DNA from: Hamiltosporidium tvaerminnensis
Lineage: Eukaryota; Microsporidia; Dubosqiidae
Direction of reading: 5' to 3'
Assembly: GCA_022605425.2 (NCBI GenBank)
Contig: JAKIMF020000005.1
Span: forward strand, 344,501-408,500
Length of the DNA stretch: 64,000 bases
This document shows positions 12,260-23,081 of this stretch, in pieces. Numbering within the stretch: the stretch's first letter is position 1; the number at the start of each line of letters is the position of its first letter. Below the pieces are notes generated by a model. The model ran no database searches and was not told where the DNA came from. It saw only the letters and a program-made list of their open reading frames with translations. Position numbers and translations under genes: made by a program.

Positions 12260-12755
12260 ACAAACATAATACATGTCACTATTTCAAAAAGATGTGATAT
12301 TTTTTGAAAATAAATTGTGTAAAAGAAAAATGACTACGAAGATCTTGTACCCTATATAATTGGATGGAAAAACAGAATATAAAATGATTTGAAGCAAAAA
12401 TTCCCTGAAAAAAAATAAGGTGATTAAATGTTTTTTGTACAAAGACTGGTAAGAACAAATACCTATTATAAATTTTTTAGGAAATAACAAATAATATTGT
12501 ATGAATTTTTGAATCTCATTTTAAAATAAATGATTGATGAAGAAAAGAAAGTGATAGCCAATTGAAACGATTAAAAACCTTTTTTTTGAGCAAAATCCTT
12601 AAATTTTTTTTATTTATGGAAAAAAGGCACAAATATACTGCTTACAAAAGGTAAATTTTGTTTATGAGCAAATAAAATGTTCGGAAATGTGATAATTTTT
12701 TTGGCACATTAAGGAGGCAAAAGTATATAAATTTTACAAGAATACTTCGAAAATA
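12260..12755. other. Intergenic, upstream of the Gln/Gly-rich protein gene
   Basis: AT-rich with runs of T and A and no convincing frame. No CCC motif is seen directly before the ATG at 12756, unlike several other genes in the window. A purine-rich AAGGAGGC sits at 12709-12716, meaning unknown. Confidence 0.5.
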
Positions 12756-13852
12756 ATGTTTGACGTCAACAAAGGCTTTATGATTTTATCTTGTATGTTT
12801 CTAGGTTTTTATTTGGATTATGTGAATACTTCATGGGGTGGCGGAAGGAGCAGTGGTTGGGGTGGCGGATGGGGTGGTATGGGACAAGGTCAAATGCAGA
12901 GCCAAAGCCAAATGCAAGGCCAGGGGCAGATGCAAGGGCAGGGCAAAGACAAGGGCAGATGCAAGGCCAAAGACAGGGGCAGATGCAAGGACAGAGACAA
13001 GGACAAATGCAAGGCCAGGGGCAGATGCAAGGACAAAGACAAGGGCAGATGCAAGGACAGGGGCAGATGCAAGGACAGGGGCAAATGCAAGGACAGGGGC
13101 AAATGCAAGGACAAAGACAAGGGCAGATGCAAGGACAAGGGCAGATGCAAGGACAAGGGCAGATGCAAGGACAAGGGCAAATGCAAGGACAAAGACAAGG
13201 GCAGATGCAAGGACAAAGACAAGGGCAAATGCAAGGACAGGGGCAAATGCAAGGACAGGGACAAATGCAAGGACAGAAACAAATGCAAGGACAAAGACAG
13301 GGACAGATGCAAGGACAGGAGCAAGGGCAAGGTTCGGCTGAAAACCCCGAAAAAATGCAAGGCATAGGTTCACATAAACCCGATAGGCAAGATCCTGGTA
13401 AGCCGGAAACTCAAAACGGAACGAAGAAAGAGGCTAATCCTATGAATAAAAAGGAAGAGAATCTACAGGGAAATGAAAATCCACAAGAAGCTGCTAACTC
13501 TAGGCAGCCAAAAACAGGACTAGAGTCAGGTGCCGATCGACAAATGCAGGGACAACAACAAGGTCAGCAGCAAGGCCAATTTCAAGGGCAGAATCAACGC
13601 CAAATGCAAGCACAACAACAAGGTCAACATCAGTCACAATTTCAGGCGCAACACCAATCTCAGTTCCAGGCACAGCATCAAAGTCAGTATCAAGCACAGC
13701 ATCAAGCACAGCATCAAGGTCAGTTTCAAGGACAACATCAAGGTCAGTTTCAAGGACAACATCAAGGTCAGTTTCAAGGACAGCATCAAGGACAGGGACA
13801 AAATATGTATGGCGGAGGCGGTGGTTGGGGCGGTGGTTGGGGCGGGTGGTAA
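12756..13852 (+). CDS. Secreted Gln/Gly-rich repeat protein, frameshifted at 12941
   Basis: Unrecognised low-complexity structural protein. Translation from 12756 gives a signal-peptide-like start (hydrophobic residues 8-23), then a Gly/Trp-rich GWGGGWGGM segment and MQGQGQ repeats. At 12941-12943 the run has GGG where all later repeats have GGGG. With that one base missing, the zero frame drifts into Lys/Arg/Cys repeats. The other frame carries regular MQGQGQ/MQGQRQGQ repeats to about 13330, a charged Asn/Glu/Lys linker (13335-13530), QGQ/QHQSQFQAQ repeats (13540-13800) and a closing NMYGGGGGWGGGWGGW. Both ends share the GWGGGW motif, so the intended product is one protein of about 365 residues joined across the shift. 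No Cys occurs in the mature repeat frame. A spore-wall or polar-tube-associated role is only a guess. Confidence 0.75.
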
Positions 13853-15047
13853 ACACTTCTTACAAAAATAAAGCTTAATCAAAAATTTAATATGTTTTTA
13901 CATTTAAATGATAAATATTTTTACATTAATAAAATATTTGGTTTAAATATTTTGTAACTGATCTTTAAAATTGGGCATAATTTTTTTTCAACAAAAAAAT
14001 TAAATTTTATCATTGATTTTTTCAATACTTTTAAATTATTAATATCTAATGGAATGTGGTTTATTATGAAATACTTGGTTTTTTAATTTTCTATATAGAA
14101 GAATGTATTTCTTTCGCGCTTCATATCTATTAAAATACATGTATTGTTCATTTATACATATTAATATGATCATCAGATATTCTTTAATTTAAAGTAAACA
14201 GATTTCAAAAAAATCCTTAACGGAATCTCTTATATTTATCTTAGAAAACAATATACTTTAGAGTATATATCACATGCTATTTTGAACTCTAAATTATAAT
14301 TTCAAGAATTTAAATTAAACTATATCTCAACTCTTATCATAATTTTATAAAAAAATATATCCGAAATATTCTTTCTATCAGAAATATTGCTACAATAAAT
14401 AGAAGAATCTGTTTCGTAAAATATTCTTTGCAAGTTATTAAATACTTTAATAAAGCTCAATCTCTAGTCAAATACCATTAAAATAACCATTTTAAAGGTA
14501 TTAAACATTCACAACGTTTTCCGTTTCATTGTTTCTTAAACCCGCTTGGAAATAAACTGTACATCTTGAAAAAATAAACACAAAAAATTTTAATACGTTT
14601 AATTTAAATCGCATTTAGAATAAATAAATTGGATTATAAAATTAACTGCCTTTAAATAAAATCAATCTGATCAAATTAAAACTTAAAAAAAGTTCGTTTT
14701 TTTTAGATTCATATGTTATATTCAAATAGTTTTTGGATAAGACTTTTATTTGTTTAAAATTCTTATTTTTTCACAAGAATTTTAGATATATTTTTATTTA
14801 ATAGATCTATTTAAAGTTATGATATACCGAATTATAATATATTTATTCCATATTTCCACATTTCTATATTTCCACATTTCTATAATATTATATATTTTTT
14901 ACTTATTTCTTTGTTTAGAATAATATTTAAAATAATCTTACTTTTGAAAATATAATACCTTTAGTTTAATAGACAAATACTTATTTCATTACTACGTAAA
15001 CTCATTTGATTTTTTAATGTTTTAATTTCATCATAGAAAATAAAAAA
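13853..15047. other. AT-rich intergenic stretch
   Basis: About 1.2 kb without an open frame or recognised RNA. Near 14850-14885 there is a short pyrimidine repeat (TATTTCCACATTTC repeated). Nothing else is supported. Confidence 0.6.
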
Positions 15048-15815
15048 AATACATTGGTAGTTCATTTGAAATACATCACATAGAAAAACCATTAAAAATG
15101 ATTTTATCAGAGAAAATGAAATACATTAGTAGTTTATTTGAAATACATCACATAGAAAAACCATTAAAAATGATTTTATCAGAGAAAATGAAATACATTA
15201 GTAGTTTATTTGAAATACATCACATAGAAAAACCATTAAAAATGATTTTATCAGAGAAAATGAAATACATTAGTAGTTTATTTGAAATACATCACATAGA
15301 AAAACCATTAAAAATGATTTTATCAGAGAAAAAAAAATACATTAGTAGTTCATTTGAAATACATCACATAGAAAAACCATTAAAAATGATTTTATCAGAG
15401 AAAATGAAATACATTAGTAGTTTATTTGAAATACATCACATAGAAAAACCATTAAAAATGATTTTATCAGAGAAAATGAAATACATTAGTAGTTTATTTG
15501 AAATACATCACATAGAAAAACCATTAAAAATGATTTTATCAGGAAAAAAATACATTAGTAGTTCATTTGAATACATCACATGAAAACCATTAAAAATGAT
15601 TTTATCAGAGAAAAAAAAATACATTAGTAGTTCATTTGAAATACATCACATAGAAAAACCATTAAAAATGATTTTATCAGAGAAAAAAAATACATTGGTA
15701 GTTTATTTGAAATACATCACATAGAAAAACCATTAAAAATGATTTTATCAGAGAAAAAAAAATACATTGGTAGTTCATTTGAAATACATCACATAGAAAA
15801 ACCATTAAAAATGAT
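15048..15815. repeat. 72-bp minisatellite, about 10-11 copies
   Basis: Units of 72 bp with core GAAATACATCACATAGAAAAA and ATGATTTTATCAGAGAAAA. Because 72 is divisible by three and the unit lacks stops in one frame, an open frame of 161 codons runs through 15098-15583. One unit (15540-15590) has small deletions that break it. I read it as non-coding: it has no start context, and copies differ by frame-breaking changes. Confidence 0.95.
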
Positions 15816-15829
15816 TTCATCGCCTTTTT

Positions 15830-17145
15830 TTATCGATCAAAATATAAATTATGTTGTAAAATTTACATTTTAACATTTTATTATATTTAATTCATTTTCA
15901 AACAATCTATAATAAACTCTATAAAGTCTAGATTTATTGTCTTTCATTTTAGCTTATATATCTAAAACTTATTTCAATTTAAAATTTATTCAAATTTTAA
16001 AACAAATTTGCTATAATTTTAAGAAATAGATATAAAATTGTCCATAGGATTTAAAGAATTACATTTCTGCTTCAAACATAATAAGTTTAAAATAATTTTA
16101 AACTTCTTCAATATTTTTACAAGATTTATATCTGTATTTTAAGAAAAAAAAATCATCTATTTCTCTAGTGATAGCTTTGTATTTTATATAACAATAGATA
16201 GCTTATTCTTATATAATTCTTTTTACCAATGGTGAGTAGCGTAACAACTCTTAAAGAGCCTGAGGTTTTTTTACGATTTTTCTCCAATCTTTTATATTTC
16301 TGTTCAATTGATTAATTAAGAAAATATCTGTTAAATCGAATGACATTATATCGTTACTTTTATAAAACCCGGTGTGCTGCTTTTAATTTTTACTCGTTGT
16401 ATTATTGATACTAAAAACATTTATAAATTAATGTTTCAAAGCAATGATAAAACCTTTATTTACAGGTAAAAAGTATTTATCAAAGAAATAAACCGTTTTT
16501 AATAATTTTTTATTGCCGATTTTATTGATTCTCTCTAATTTGAAGTGTTTTTATTTTCTTCTAAAAGTTTAAGAAGGTCACAAAAATATATGTTCGTTTC
16601 GTCATTTAAGACTATGTACCTCGATTTTAAACATAATATAGACTATTATCTGTATATTCTAAACTTATTACATTTATTCTGGAAGGTCTTGGTATTTTTT
16701 CTCGTTGAAATTACAATCCAAAAAAAATCTTTATTTCTAAAATAATATACTTATAGTTTATACTCAACCAAATAATATTTCAAAACTTTTAAAAACAGAT
16801 GTTTTGAAGCGTAGAAAAACAAGTAAAGGCGTATAAATAACGGAAAATTTTATGGGAAAAAAGCCTTAAGGTTTATTTTTGGGAAATTTGCACACAAACC
16901 ATCAATTTTTTGTGAGAATTAAATATTGGAAAAAACATTACTGAATCTCATACAAAGAGCTGAGCGACGCATGCAGCCTCTATTCCTTTTATATATTGGT
17001 AGCAAAGGGGAATATTTTAATAAATAGAGATTTCGCGGCTAGATCTTAACTTAAACAATACAACACGACATAAATCAACTCAAAAATCTGAAAATTGAAT
17101 GAAATAGGAAAGATGATAAAGCGAGTATAAAAAGTTATAACAACA
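15830..17145. other. AT-rich intergenic stretch
   Basis: No convincing gene. Between about 16800 and 17100 composition is less biased, with a TATAAAAAG-like string near 17125, which could be decayed element sequence. No match to the R1 or R2 families was evident. Confidence 0.5.
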
Positions 17146-17540
17146 CAACGACTTGAAGAACAAATTTTCAATAAATTAAATAAATTAAATGATAAATAGA
17201 AAACTTCATATATTTATAACAAAACAACGACTTGAAGAACAAATTTTCAATAAATTAAATAAATTAAATGATAAATAGAAAACTTCATATATTTATAACA
17301 AAACAACGACTTGAAGAACAAATTTTCAATAAATTAAATAAATTAAATGATAAATAGAAAACTTCATATATTTATAACAAAACAACGACTTGAAGAACAA
17401 ATTTTCAATAAATTAAATAAATTAAATGATAAATAGAAAACTTCATATATTTATAACAAAACAACGACTTGAAGAACAAATTTTCAATAAATTAAATAAA
17501 TTAAATGATAAATAGAAAACTTCATATATTTATAACAAAC
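17146..17540. repeat. 79-bp minisatellite, 5 copies
   Basis: Five almost identical 79-bp units starting CAACGACTTGAAGAACAAAT and ending TATATTTATAACAAAA. Starts at 17146, 17225 and 17304 fix the period. The array ends about 30 bases beyond the Trm10 stop codon, so it sits on the 3' flank of that gene. Confidence 0.95.
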
Positions 17541-17569
17541 CATTAAATTTAGTTTTAAAATAATTTTTT

Positions 17570-18229
17570 TTAATTTTTCATTTGCTTTCTTTTAGGAATT
17601 TTATTTGTGAGTGTTTCCTTCCAATCATTGGTTACTAAGAAATCTGCAAATATTTCAAAAACATGATTTGTTGCAAGGGTGGTTGATGAAAATATTTTAA
17701 TATTTTCCTTTATAGGTAATTTATAACAAGGTATATTTAAATTGGTAAAAATATTGTACGAATATCCTTTGTGTCTGTTTTTATCAACCAATCCACCAAT
17801 AACATACAATGTATGTTCTTCAATACATTCTAGAGATGTAGGTGCATCAGAAGATAGAAATACAACATTTTCAACACCGAAAAGTGACAAGCACTTTTCT
17901 TTATAAGAAAAATCTAAAAATAACGATTCGTTGATTTTTAAAATATTCCATTTTTCTGAATCTACAGGCATATATTCTCTTATCTGTTCATAATTAGAAA
18001 AAACAAGATTTACAGGATATATTGTTCGTTTATTAACAGAATAAATGGTTTTTAATTGGTTAGATAAACTTTTTAGTTCTTTTTCTTTCATTAAATTATT
18101 ATTGTTCAATATTTCTATACAAAATGTTATTTTTTTCTGATATTGAACTATCGGTATAAATTTTTTAGTTTTGGATTGTTTTTTCTTTTGAACAATTGAA
18201 GATTCTTTAAATAATTTTTTTATGTCCAT
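17570..18229 (-). CDS. TRM10: Trm10-like tRNA (guanine-9-N1) methyltransferase
   Basis: SPOUT-fold enzyme that methylates N1 of purine 9 in tRNA using S-adenosylmethionine. The signature is the C-terminal SPOUT core: VFLSSDAP, then YVIGGLVDKNRHKG (the family's IGGLVD motif), then YKLPI and NHVFEIFADFL. These are the strands and knot loop that bind SAM. I choose the start at 18229, giving 219 residues beginning MDIKKLFKES. The open frame extends 53 codons further, to 18388, but that part is a hydrophobic, Lys-rich translation of AT-rich DNA and not typical of Trm10. The protein is shorter than yeast Trm10 (293), mainly at the N-terminus. It lies 440 bases downstream of, and co-directional with, the Pho85-like kinase. 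Confidence 0.88.
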   Translation of the reverse strand: MDIKKLFKESSIVQKKKQSKTKKFIPIVQYQKKITFCIEILNNNNLMKEKELKSLSNQLKTIYSVNKRTIYPVNLVFSNYEQIREYMPVDSEKWNILKINESLFLDFSYKEKCLSLFGVENVVFLSSDAPTSLECIEEHTLYVIGGLVDKNRHKGYSYNIFTNLNIPCYKLPIKENIKIFSSTTLATNHVFEIFADFLVTNDWKETLTNKIPKRKQMKN

Positions 18230-18441
18230 TTTTTTTCCTGTTTTTTTAGATGAGAAAAAAATGATATTTTTTATTATAAAAAATTTAGTAAATCTATGAG
18301 TCATTGAAAAAAATAAAAAAAAGTGTAAAATATTTTGATTTGGGTAAAAACTGAAAGATATAACTTTTTTTTTAGTTGGAAATAACAAAACTAAACACTT
18401 AAATTATTTTAAGTTCTACTAAAGACAAATAATGTCTTTTA

Positions 18442-18572
18442 CTTTGAAATTGTAAATTTCTAAAAAATATTTCAAATATTTCAAATATTAAAAAATTATA
18501 ACAAATAATTCTTTGAAATTGTAAGTTTATAAAAAATATTTCAAATATTAAAAAATATAACAAATAATACTT
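18442..18572. repeat. Approximately 69-bp direct repeat, 2 copies, after the kinase gene
   Basis: Two copies of CTTTGAAATTGTAA followed by AAAAAATATTTCAAATATT and ATAACAAATAAT, starting at 18442 and 18511. It lies about 100 bases beyond the 3' end of the kinase gene. Confidence 0.8.
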
Positions 18573-18667
18573 CAAAATTTATTTTTTTACTTTATAAAAC
18601 TCTTCAAATCTTCTTCGTACAAAAGAAATACAGTTCGCGATTTCTAATATTTCAAAATTTTATTTTT

Positions 18668-19471
18668 TCACAAAATTTTTCCGATTTTTTTCAAAACGAA
18701 AAGTACATCCAGAGCTGTCATTCTTTGATCAACATCTACTTCTAAACACCCAAGTATAATTCTTAATAAAAATTCTGGAATATTTCCGGTTTTAGAAATA
18801 ATAAAATTTAAAAACTCTTTTTTAGATCTTTGTGTTTCTCTTAAAATTATAGATAATTGATCTACTTTATCTTTACCTGGAAACAAAGGTGTACCTGTAA
18901 TACTTTCTGCTATAATACAACCAATACTCCACATATCGATATAAAAACTGTATGTAGTACAACCTACCAACAATTCTGGTGATCTGTACCATAAAGTTAT
19001 AACCTCACTGGAATATGATGGCATATCTATATTAAGATTTCTTGCTAAACCAAAATCTGCAATTTTTAAAATTCCATTGGAAGTCACAAGTATATTTTGT
19101 GGTTTCAAATCTCTATGAATTATCATATTCTCATGGATATAAGCCACACCTTCCAACAATTGTTTAATAATTTCAAATAAATTTACTCTCCCATAAATAG
19201 TAAAATAATCTTTTAAATCATAATCGATATATTCAAACACAAGTGTTAATATCTTTTCTCCATGAACAACTGTGTATAGTTTTAATACATTTTCATGTTC
19301 TAAAGATTTTAATATACTTATTTCTCTCATTGCTGTGCTGGGCATTCCTTCATTTGAACAGAGTGTTATTCTTTTAAGTGCTACTCTTTTGTTTGTAATT
19401 GTGTCGTGTCCTTCAAATACTTGTGAATATGTTCCGGAACCAAGAAATCTTTTTTGGATGTAACGTGACAT
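18668..19471 (-). CDS. Cyclin-dependent kinase of the Pho85/CDK5 type
   Basis: Ser/Thr kinase of the CDK family. The Gly loop GSGTYSQV is at 11-18 and the catalytic Lys is K33. The PSTAIRE-type helix reads PSTAMRE at 44-50 and is preceded by EGM, as in Pho85/CDK5 rather than Cdk1. HRDLKPQN is at 119-126, DFG at 139-141, and the activation loop [15 protein letters not shown] at 152-166. The loop has the Ser of Pho85-type kinases instead of the Thr phosphorylated in Cdk1; the APE motif reads SPE. At 267 residues it is slightly shorter than the roughly 300 of the family, losing length in the C-lobe. Pho85-type kinases act in nutrient, phosphate and polarity signalling with Pcl-type cyclins. Whether the B-type cyclin at 56687 is a partner cannot be told. 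Confidence 0.88.
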   Translation of the reverse strand: MSRYIQKRFLGSGTYSQVFEGHDTITNKRVALKRITLCSNEGMPSTAMREISILKSLEHENVLKLYTVVHGEKILTLVFEYIDYDLKDYFTIYGRVNLFEIIKQLLEGVAYIHENMIIHRDLKPQNILVTSNGILKIADFGLARNLNIDMPSYSSEVITLWYRSPELLVGCTTYSFYIDMWSIGCIIAESITGTPLFPGKDKVDQLSIILRETQRSKKEFLNFIISKTGNIPEFLLRIILGCLEVDVDQRMTALDVLFVLKKIGKIL

Positions 19472-19570
19472 TTATTTGTAATTTGTTTTTTTTTGATTTT
19501 TATTTACATTATTTTTTTTTAAAAAAGAAAAAATTAGTTTTTAATTGGATTTTTTTTACTAAAAGGATTT

Positions 19571-19609
19571 ATGCGCATAAATTATATTATGAAATTGTTT
19601 TATGCGCAT
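19571..19609. promoter_or_regulatory. Paired ATGCGCAT palindromes upstream of the kinase gene
   Basis: The 8-bp perfect palindrome ATGCGCAT occurs at 19571-19578 and again at 19602-19609, 31 bases apart start to start. The pair lies 100-138 bases upstream of the kinase ATG in sequence that is otherwise nearly pure A/T. I noticed no other copy in the window. Spacing of three helical turns fits two dimer sites on one DNA face. Regulatory function is inferred. Confidence 0.4.
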
Positions 19610-19759
19610 GATATAGCAATCTAAATTATTAGTTGTTCAAAAAATATTTTAATTATAAAAAAATGTATATTTAAAGAAAAAAATATGATTATTTTAAAAA
19701 AATCAGTAAGTTGAAGAAAGTATAGAAATATAAATTAGTAAGTTGAAGAATGTATAGAA

Positions 19760-19921
19760 ACATAGAATTCAATAAACATGAGAAAGTGTAAATATAGAAT
19801 TCAATAAACATGAGAAAGTGTAAATATAGAATTCAATAAACATAAGAAAGTGTAAACATAGAATTCAATAGGAATGAGAAAGTCTAAAATATAGAATTCA
19901 ATAGGAATGAGAAAGTGCAGA
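19760..19921. repeat. 32-bp minisatellite, about 5 copies
   Basis: Units of TAGAATTCAATAAACATGAG plus AAAGTGTAAATA, each carrying an EcoRI-type GAATTC. Copies diverge progressively rightwards. It lies upstream of the kinase gene in an otherwise featureless stretch, 19472-20250. Confidence 0.9.
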
Positions 19922-20249
19922 AACATATTTCGATTAAAAAAAATGCAAATGAAAATATAGAATCATTAAGAATATAAAAATATATAAATTAAAATATAAA
20001 TTAATTGAAATACATGTAAGTATAATTACATTTACAAATAACCTTTGAATAAATAAATGTGAATAAGAATACAAAAATAATTTTATTTTTTTACATTCGT
20101 TCGATTAAAAATATTTTTTTTTAAACAGTAAAAACTACTACAAATTTAAATGAAAATTTATTTTTAAATTTTTACTTCCTAATTTATACATTATTTTTAA
20201 ATATTTATAAAATTAAATAAAATATGAAATAACTGTAACTGATTTGAAT

Positions 20250-21850
20250 TTATTTAATAAAATTCTGGGTTAAAATATTTTTACCATTTTTATATGTTTT
20301 CTTCTACCTCTTTAACTACTTTTGTCTCTTCTTCCAAATCCGACTCTTTATTTATGTTGTTGGTCGGTTCCTCTAAAGTGGTTCCTCCTTGTAAAATAAA
20401 GGGTGCTTTATTTTTCGGTTTAAAATTTTTTGCACCATCTTCCTCTCTCTTCTCTTCTTTTAAAGAGAGTTTTAATTCCACATGCATCTCTGATCTCATA
20501 ATAACACTTATTGACGCTCTCTTCGGCATTTAGTCCTGACTCAAGTCCTCTTCGTCGATCAAAGGAAATTGTTTCGACTGTTTTCTTAGTACTATAGACT
20601 AAATATATGCCTCTACATTCATGGGTATTTCTAGTCTTTTAAGATGATATTTATGGTATTTTGTCACAATACCGTCCCAGGTCATCACATAAGGGATTAT
20701 CTCAACAATACACTTATAAATAAGACCTAACTCATTGGCTAGCAGGTCATACTTCCTAAATTTTTCAGTTTCAACTATTTGAAGTGAATCTTGGGAAGTG
20801 ATTCCTACTTCAATGTGTGTTATCTTATTCTTCTTCTTATCTAAAATAAATATGTCCGGTCTGTTATTCCGAATTTTAACATCAGTTTTAATTCTGGTGT
20901 CCACTCTTATCTCTGCATACTCATTATTAAGAATTTCTTGAACTGAGTGACTCATATTCGTTTTGAAGACTTAAACTTATATCTATTTAAGAGATGTAAG
21001 TGTAGGCATCTAATTACTTTCTTATGCCGTCTAGTGTAGTCATGCCCTAGCATTTTTTCACATCTAGTTGCTAGATGATCTACAGTCTTCCCAGACTTCC
21101 CGCAATGTTGAAACATACCATCTGTTTCCCAGAATACTTTTCTATCCTGGATATAGCAGAACACAGCTTCATTGCGTGGCCTAATATTCCCTTTCTTAAG
21201 CCATCTTGAAGAGTCACTAACACTTACAAGCTCATTTTTCCTTGCATTATATAACTTTGAATGGAGTTTTCGTTTTTCTATTTCGTTATATAGTTTTGTA
21301 AGTTGAGATTTTTCTAAACTTTTCTTAGTAACTTCTTCTACTTACCTATACTTTACTTTTAAGAAGCCTTTTATCAGTGCAAGATGGGTTTTATTATTAT
21401 TTTCCACTTTTGAGATTGCTGCTCTTCTAGTTGATATTTCTTTACTTTTTTCAAGACAATCCAAGAGTTGCAGAAGCCTATGTTCGCTTCGCAACTCAAC
21501 ACTATTTAGGTCTCTTCCAAGTTCTGTTCTAGTAAGATACAAACGCTCTTTACAAGACGATGTATCTTATTCTTCACCAACACCGCATTACCTGCATCAT
21601 CTAACTTAGAGAAGTCAGCCGGTTCAAGTCGAAGTACTCCATGTGATAGTTGATTAACGATATCGCATGTTGATTGATTGCAGAAAATAAATTTTTTGAG
21701 TTTAATCTAGTGTGAAAAAGTCTTTCAAGTCCTGATAAAAGTTTGCTCTGTACTTCTTCAAATGAGCTACGTCTTGGGATTCCTCTGCTATCTTCTATTT
21801 TAAATAATTTTAAAAATATATTCAAATATAGTTAAAAAATAAAATGAAAA
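20250..21850 (-). mobile_element. RLE-type (R2/Dong-like) non-LTR retrotransposon, 5'-truncated, copy A
   Basis: The minus strand encodes the end of an R2/Dong-class ORF. First comes the RT thumb and post-RT region (21825-21342), which is interrupted. Then comes a CCHC zinc knuckle of the C-x2-C-x8-H-x4-C form, whose first Cys is replaced by Phe here (FQHCGKSGKTVDHLATRC, about 21060-21110). A restriction-like endonuclease follows with RPDIFILD near 20845-20870, KITHIEVGI downstream, and a conserved EKFRKYDLLANELG helix. Several stops and frameshifts split it into at least five frames (20290-20529, 20599-20955, 20952-21164, 21342-21542, 21601-21825). It lacks the RT catalytic core, so it is a dead, 5'-truncated insertion, as target-primed reverse transcription typically leaves. 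Its left end (the element 3' end) is the TTTAATAAAATTCTGGGTT block. It directly follows the RhoGAP gene's 3' end. Confidence 0.88.
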
Positions 21851-21875
21851 CATTAAAAGTGGAAAATTAAAGGAT

Positions 21876-23081
21876 TTATTGATTTTTAGCTACCGAAAAT
21901 GCTTCTTCATACAAAAAACAAGGGATTTCTGTTAAATTTGACTCAAAAATTCTTTTTACAATCTTAATTTGCAAATTTATGGATTGCAAATCATAATATT
22001 CAATATTTGGAAAAATAGTGGGAGTAAAAATTTTATATAGATTATCTGACCCCATTTTATTATCTTTTGAATACCGATCAACTTTTCGAAAGATTTTCTG
22101 TAAATAGATAAGCATCTTTCTATTTTCATTTGTAATCGAAAATATTATTAAAGGCACAATATATTCTATTATTGAAGGATCCGTCTGGTTTTTTATTATT
22201 TTCATCACCCTTTCTGCAATCTGAACTGAAATTATCCCATTCATTATCTCCCGAATATATGCTTTAAAAATTGAAGCGTTGTCATGAACAGATAACTCCG
22301 TATAATCATATCTCTTTCCTGCAGCTAAAACACCCGGCATAAATTTATAATAGGTATATTTACCGGAAATTCTAAACAATCCCTCTTTTTTGATTCCTTC
22401 ATCCATAATATGGTCACCAACGGTATAAACAAATGCATTTGCTTTTTTTATATGATAAGAATCTTTCTTAAACGAAGATCTGAATATATCTGAAATTTTT
22501 TCTAAAATATTATCTTTAAAGCTGGATCTATATTTACGAAGCTTCTTAAAGCAAAAACAAGCCAATGTGATCTTTTCTATATCCCTAAGTGAATCATATT
22601 TTATAGAATCTTTAGATTTTGTTTCCTTGTTTTCTAATTTATTAAAAGAAATTTCTTGTTTTTTATCTCGAGATGGTTTATTTACCAGCTTTGATTGAAA
22701 ATAAATTTCATTTTTTTTGTATATCATTATAGGAAATTTATATTCCATATGATATTTTAACATCGGGAATCTCTTATCTTCATGATTCCAAATATTAGTT
22801 TCATGTATTTTTACTGCTACATTTTCAAGAAAGGATAAATTTGCTTTTTTTAAATCTTCTTTAGATTTTATACTCTCTTCTTCTTTCTCCTTTAATTTCA
22901 AATTTTTAATAATCCTAAATATACTTTTATGTATATTTCCCATATCATTAATATCTTGCTTGCATTCATCGATTTTATTTAAGATTCCAATCAGTTCACT
23001 CGATTCAAGTCCCTGATTTTTTGTTACTTCTGAAATATTAATTTTTTTAATATTTCCGCTGTTCTTTATTTTGCCAATCAT
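21876..23081 (-). CDS. RhoGAP-domain protein, copy 1 (complete)
   Basis: Predicted GTPase-activating protein for Rho-family GTPases. The RhoGAP domain spans about residues 210-380. It contains the arginine-finger loop EGLFRISG with the catalytic Arg, then KRYDYTELSVHDNASIFKAY and IREIMNGIIS (family pattern LKxYLRELPEPL), and LYKIFTPTIFP near residue 350, corresponding to the conserved NLAxxFxP segment. The N-terminal 200 residues are Lys/Glu-rich, with coiled-coil-like stretches (about 45-80), and have no recognised domain. Start: first ATG, in very AT-rich context without a CCC motif. A second copy of the C-terminal 295 residues at 26203 differs at only four of them. The retroelement fragment copy A begins about 25 bases beyond the stop. 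Confidence 0.85.
   Translation of the reverse strand: MIGKIKNSGNIKKINISEVTKNQGLESSELIGILNKIDECKQDINDMGNIHKSIFRIIKNLKLKEKEEESIKSKEDLKKANLSFLENVAVKIHETNIWNHEDKRFPMLKYHMEYKFPIMIYKKNEIYFQSKLVNKPSRDKKQEISFNKLENKETKSKDSIKYDSLRDIEKITLACFCFKKLRKYRSSFKDNILEKISDIFRSSFKKDSYHIKKANAFVYTVGDHIMDEGIKKEGLFRISGKYTYYKFMPGVLAAGKRYDYTELSVHDNASIFKAYIREIMNGIISVQIAERVMKIIKNQTDPSIIEYIVPLIIFSITNENRKMLIYLQKIFRKVDRYSKDNKMGSDNLYKIFTPTIFPNIEYYDLQSINLQIKIVKRIFESNLTEIPCFLYEEAFSVAKNQ

Noticed and set aside
12778-13373. Several other long open frames over the Gln/Gly repeat region, on both strands (Cys/Pro-rich, Leu/Ala-rich, Lys/Cys-rich).
   Set aside because: They are shadows of a short repeat without stops; only the frames with the signal peptide and the QGQ repeats have matching ends (GWGGGW) and a start.
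9036-17540. CRISPR-like arrays.
   Set aside because: All arrays are head-to-tail tandem repeats without unique spacers, in a eukaryotic genome.
18230-18388. N-terminal 53-codon extension of Trm10 as a membrane anchor or targeting peptide.
   Set aside because: It is Phe/Lys/Ile-rich as expected from A/T runs; the internal Met at 18229 gives a normal family start. A mitochondrial signal is possible but unsupported.
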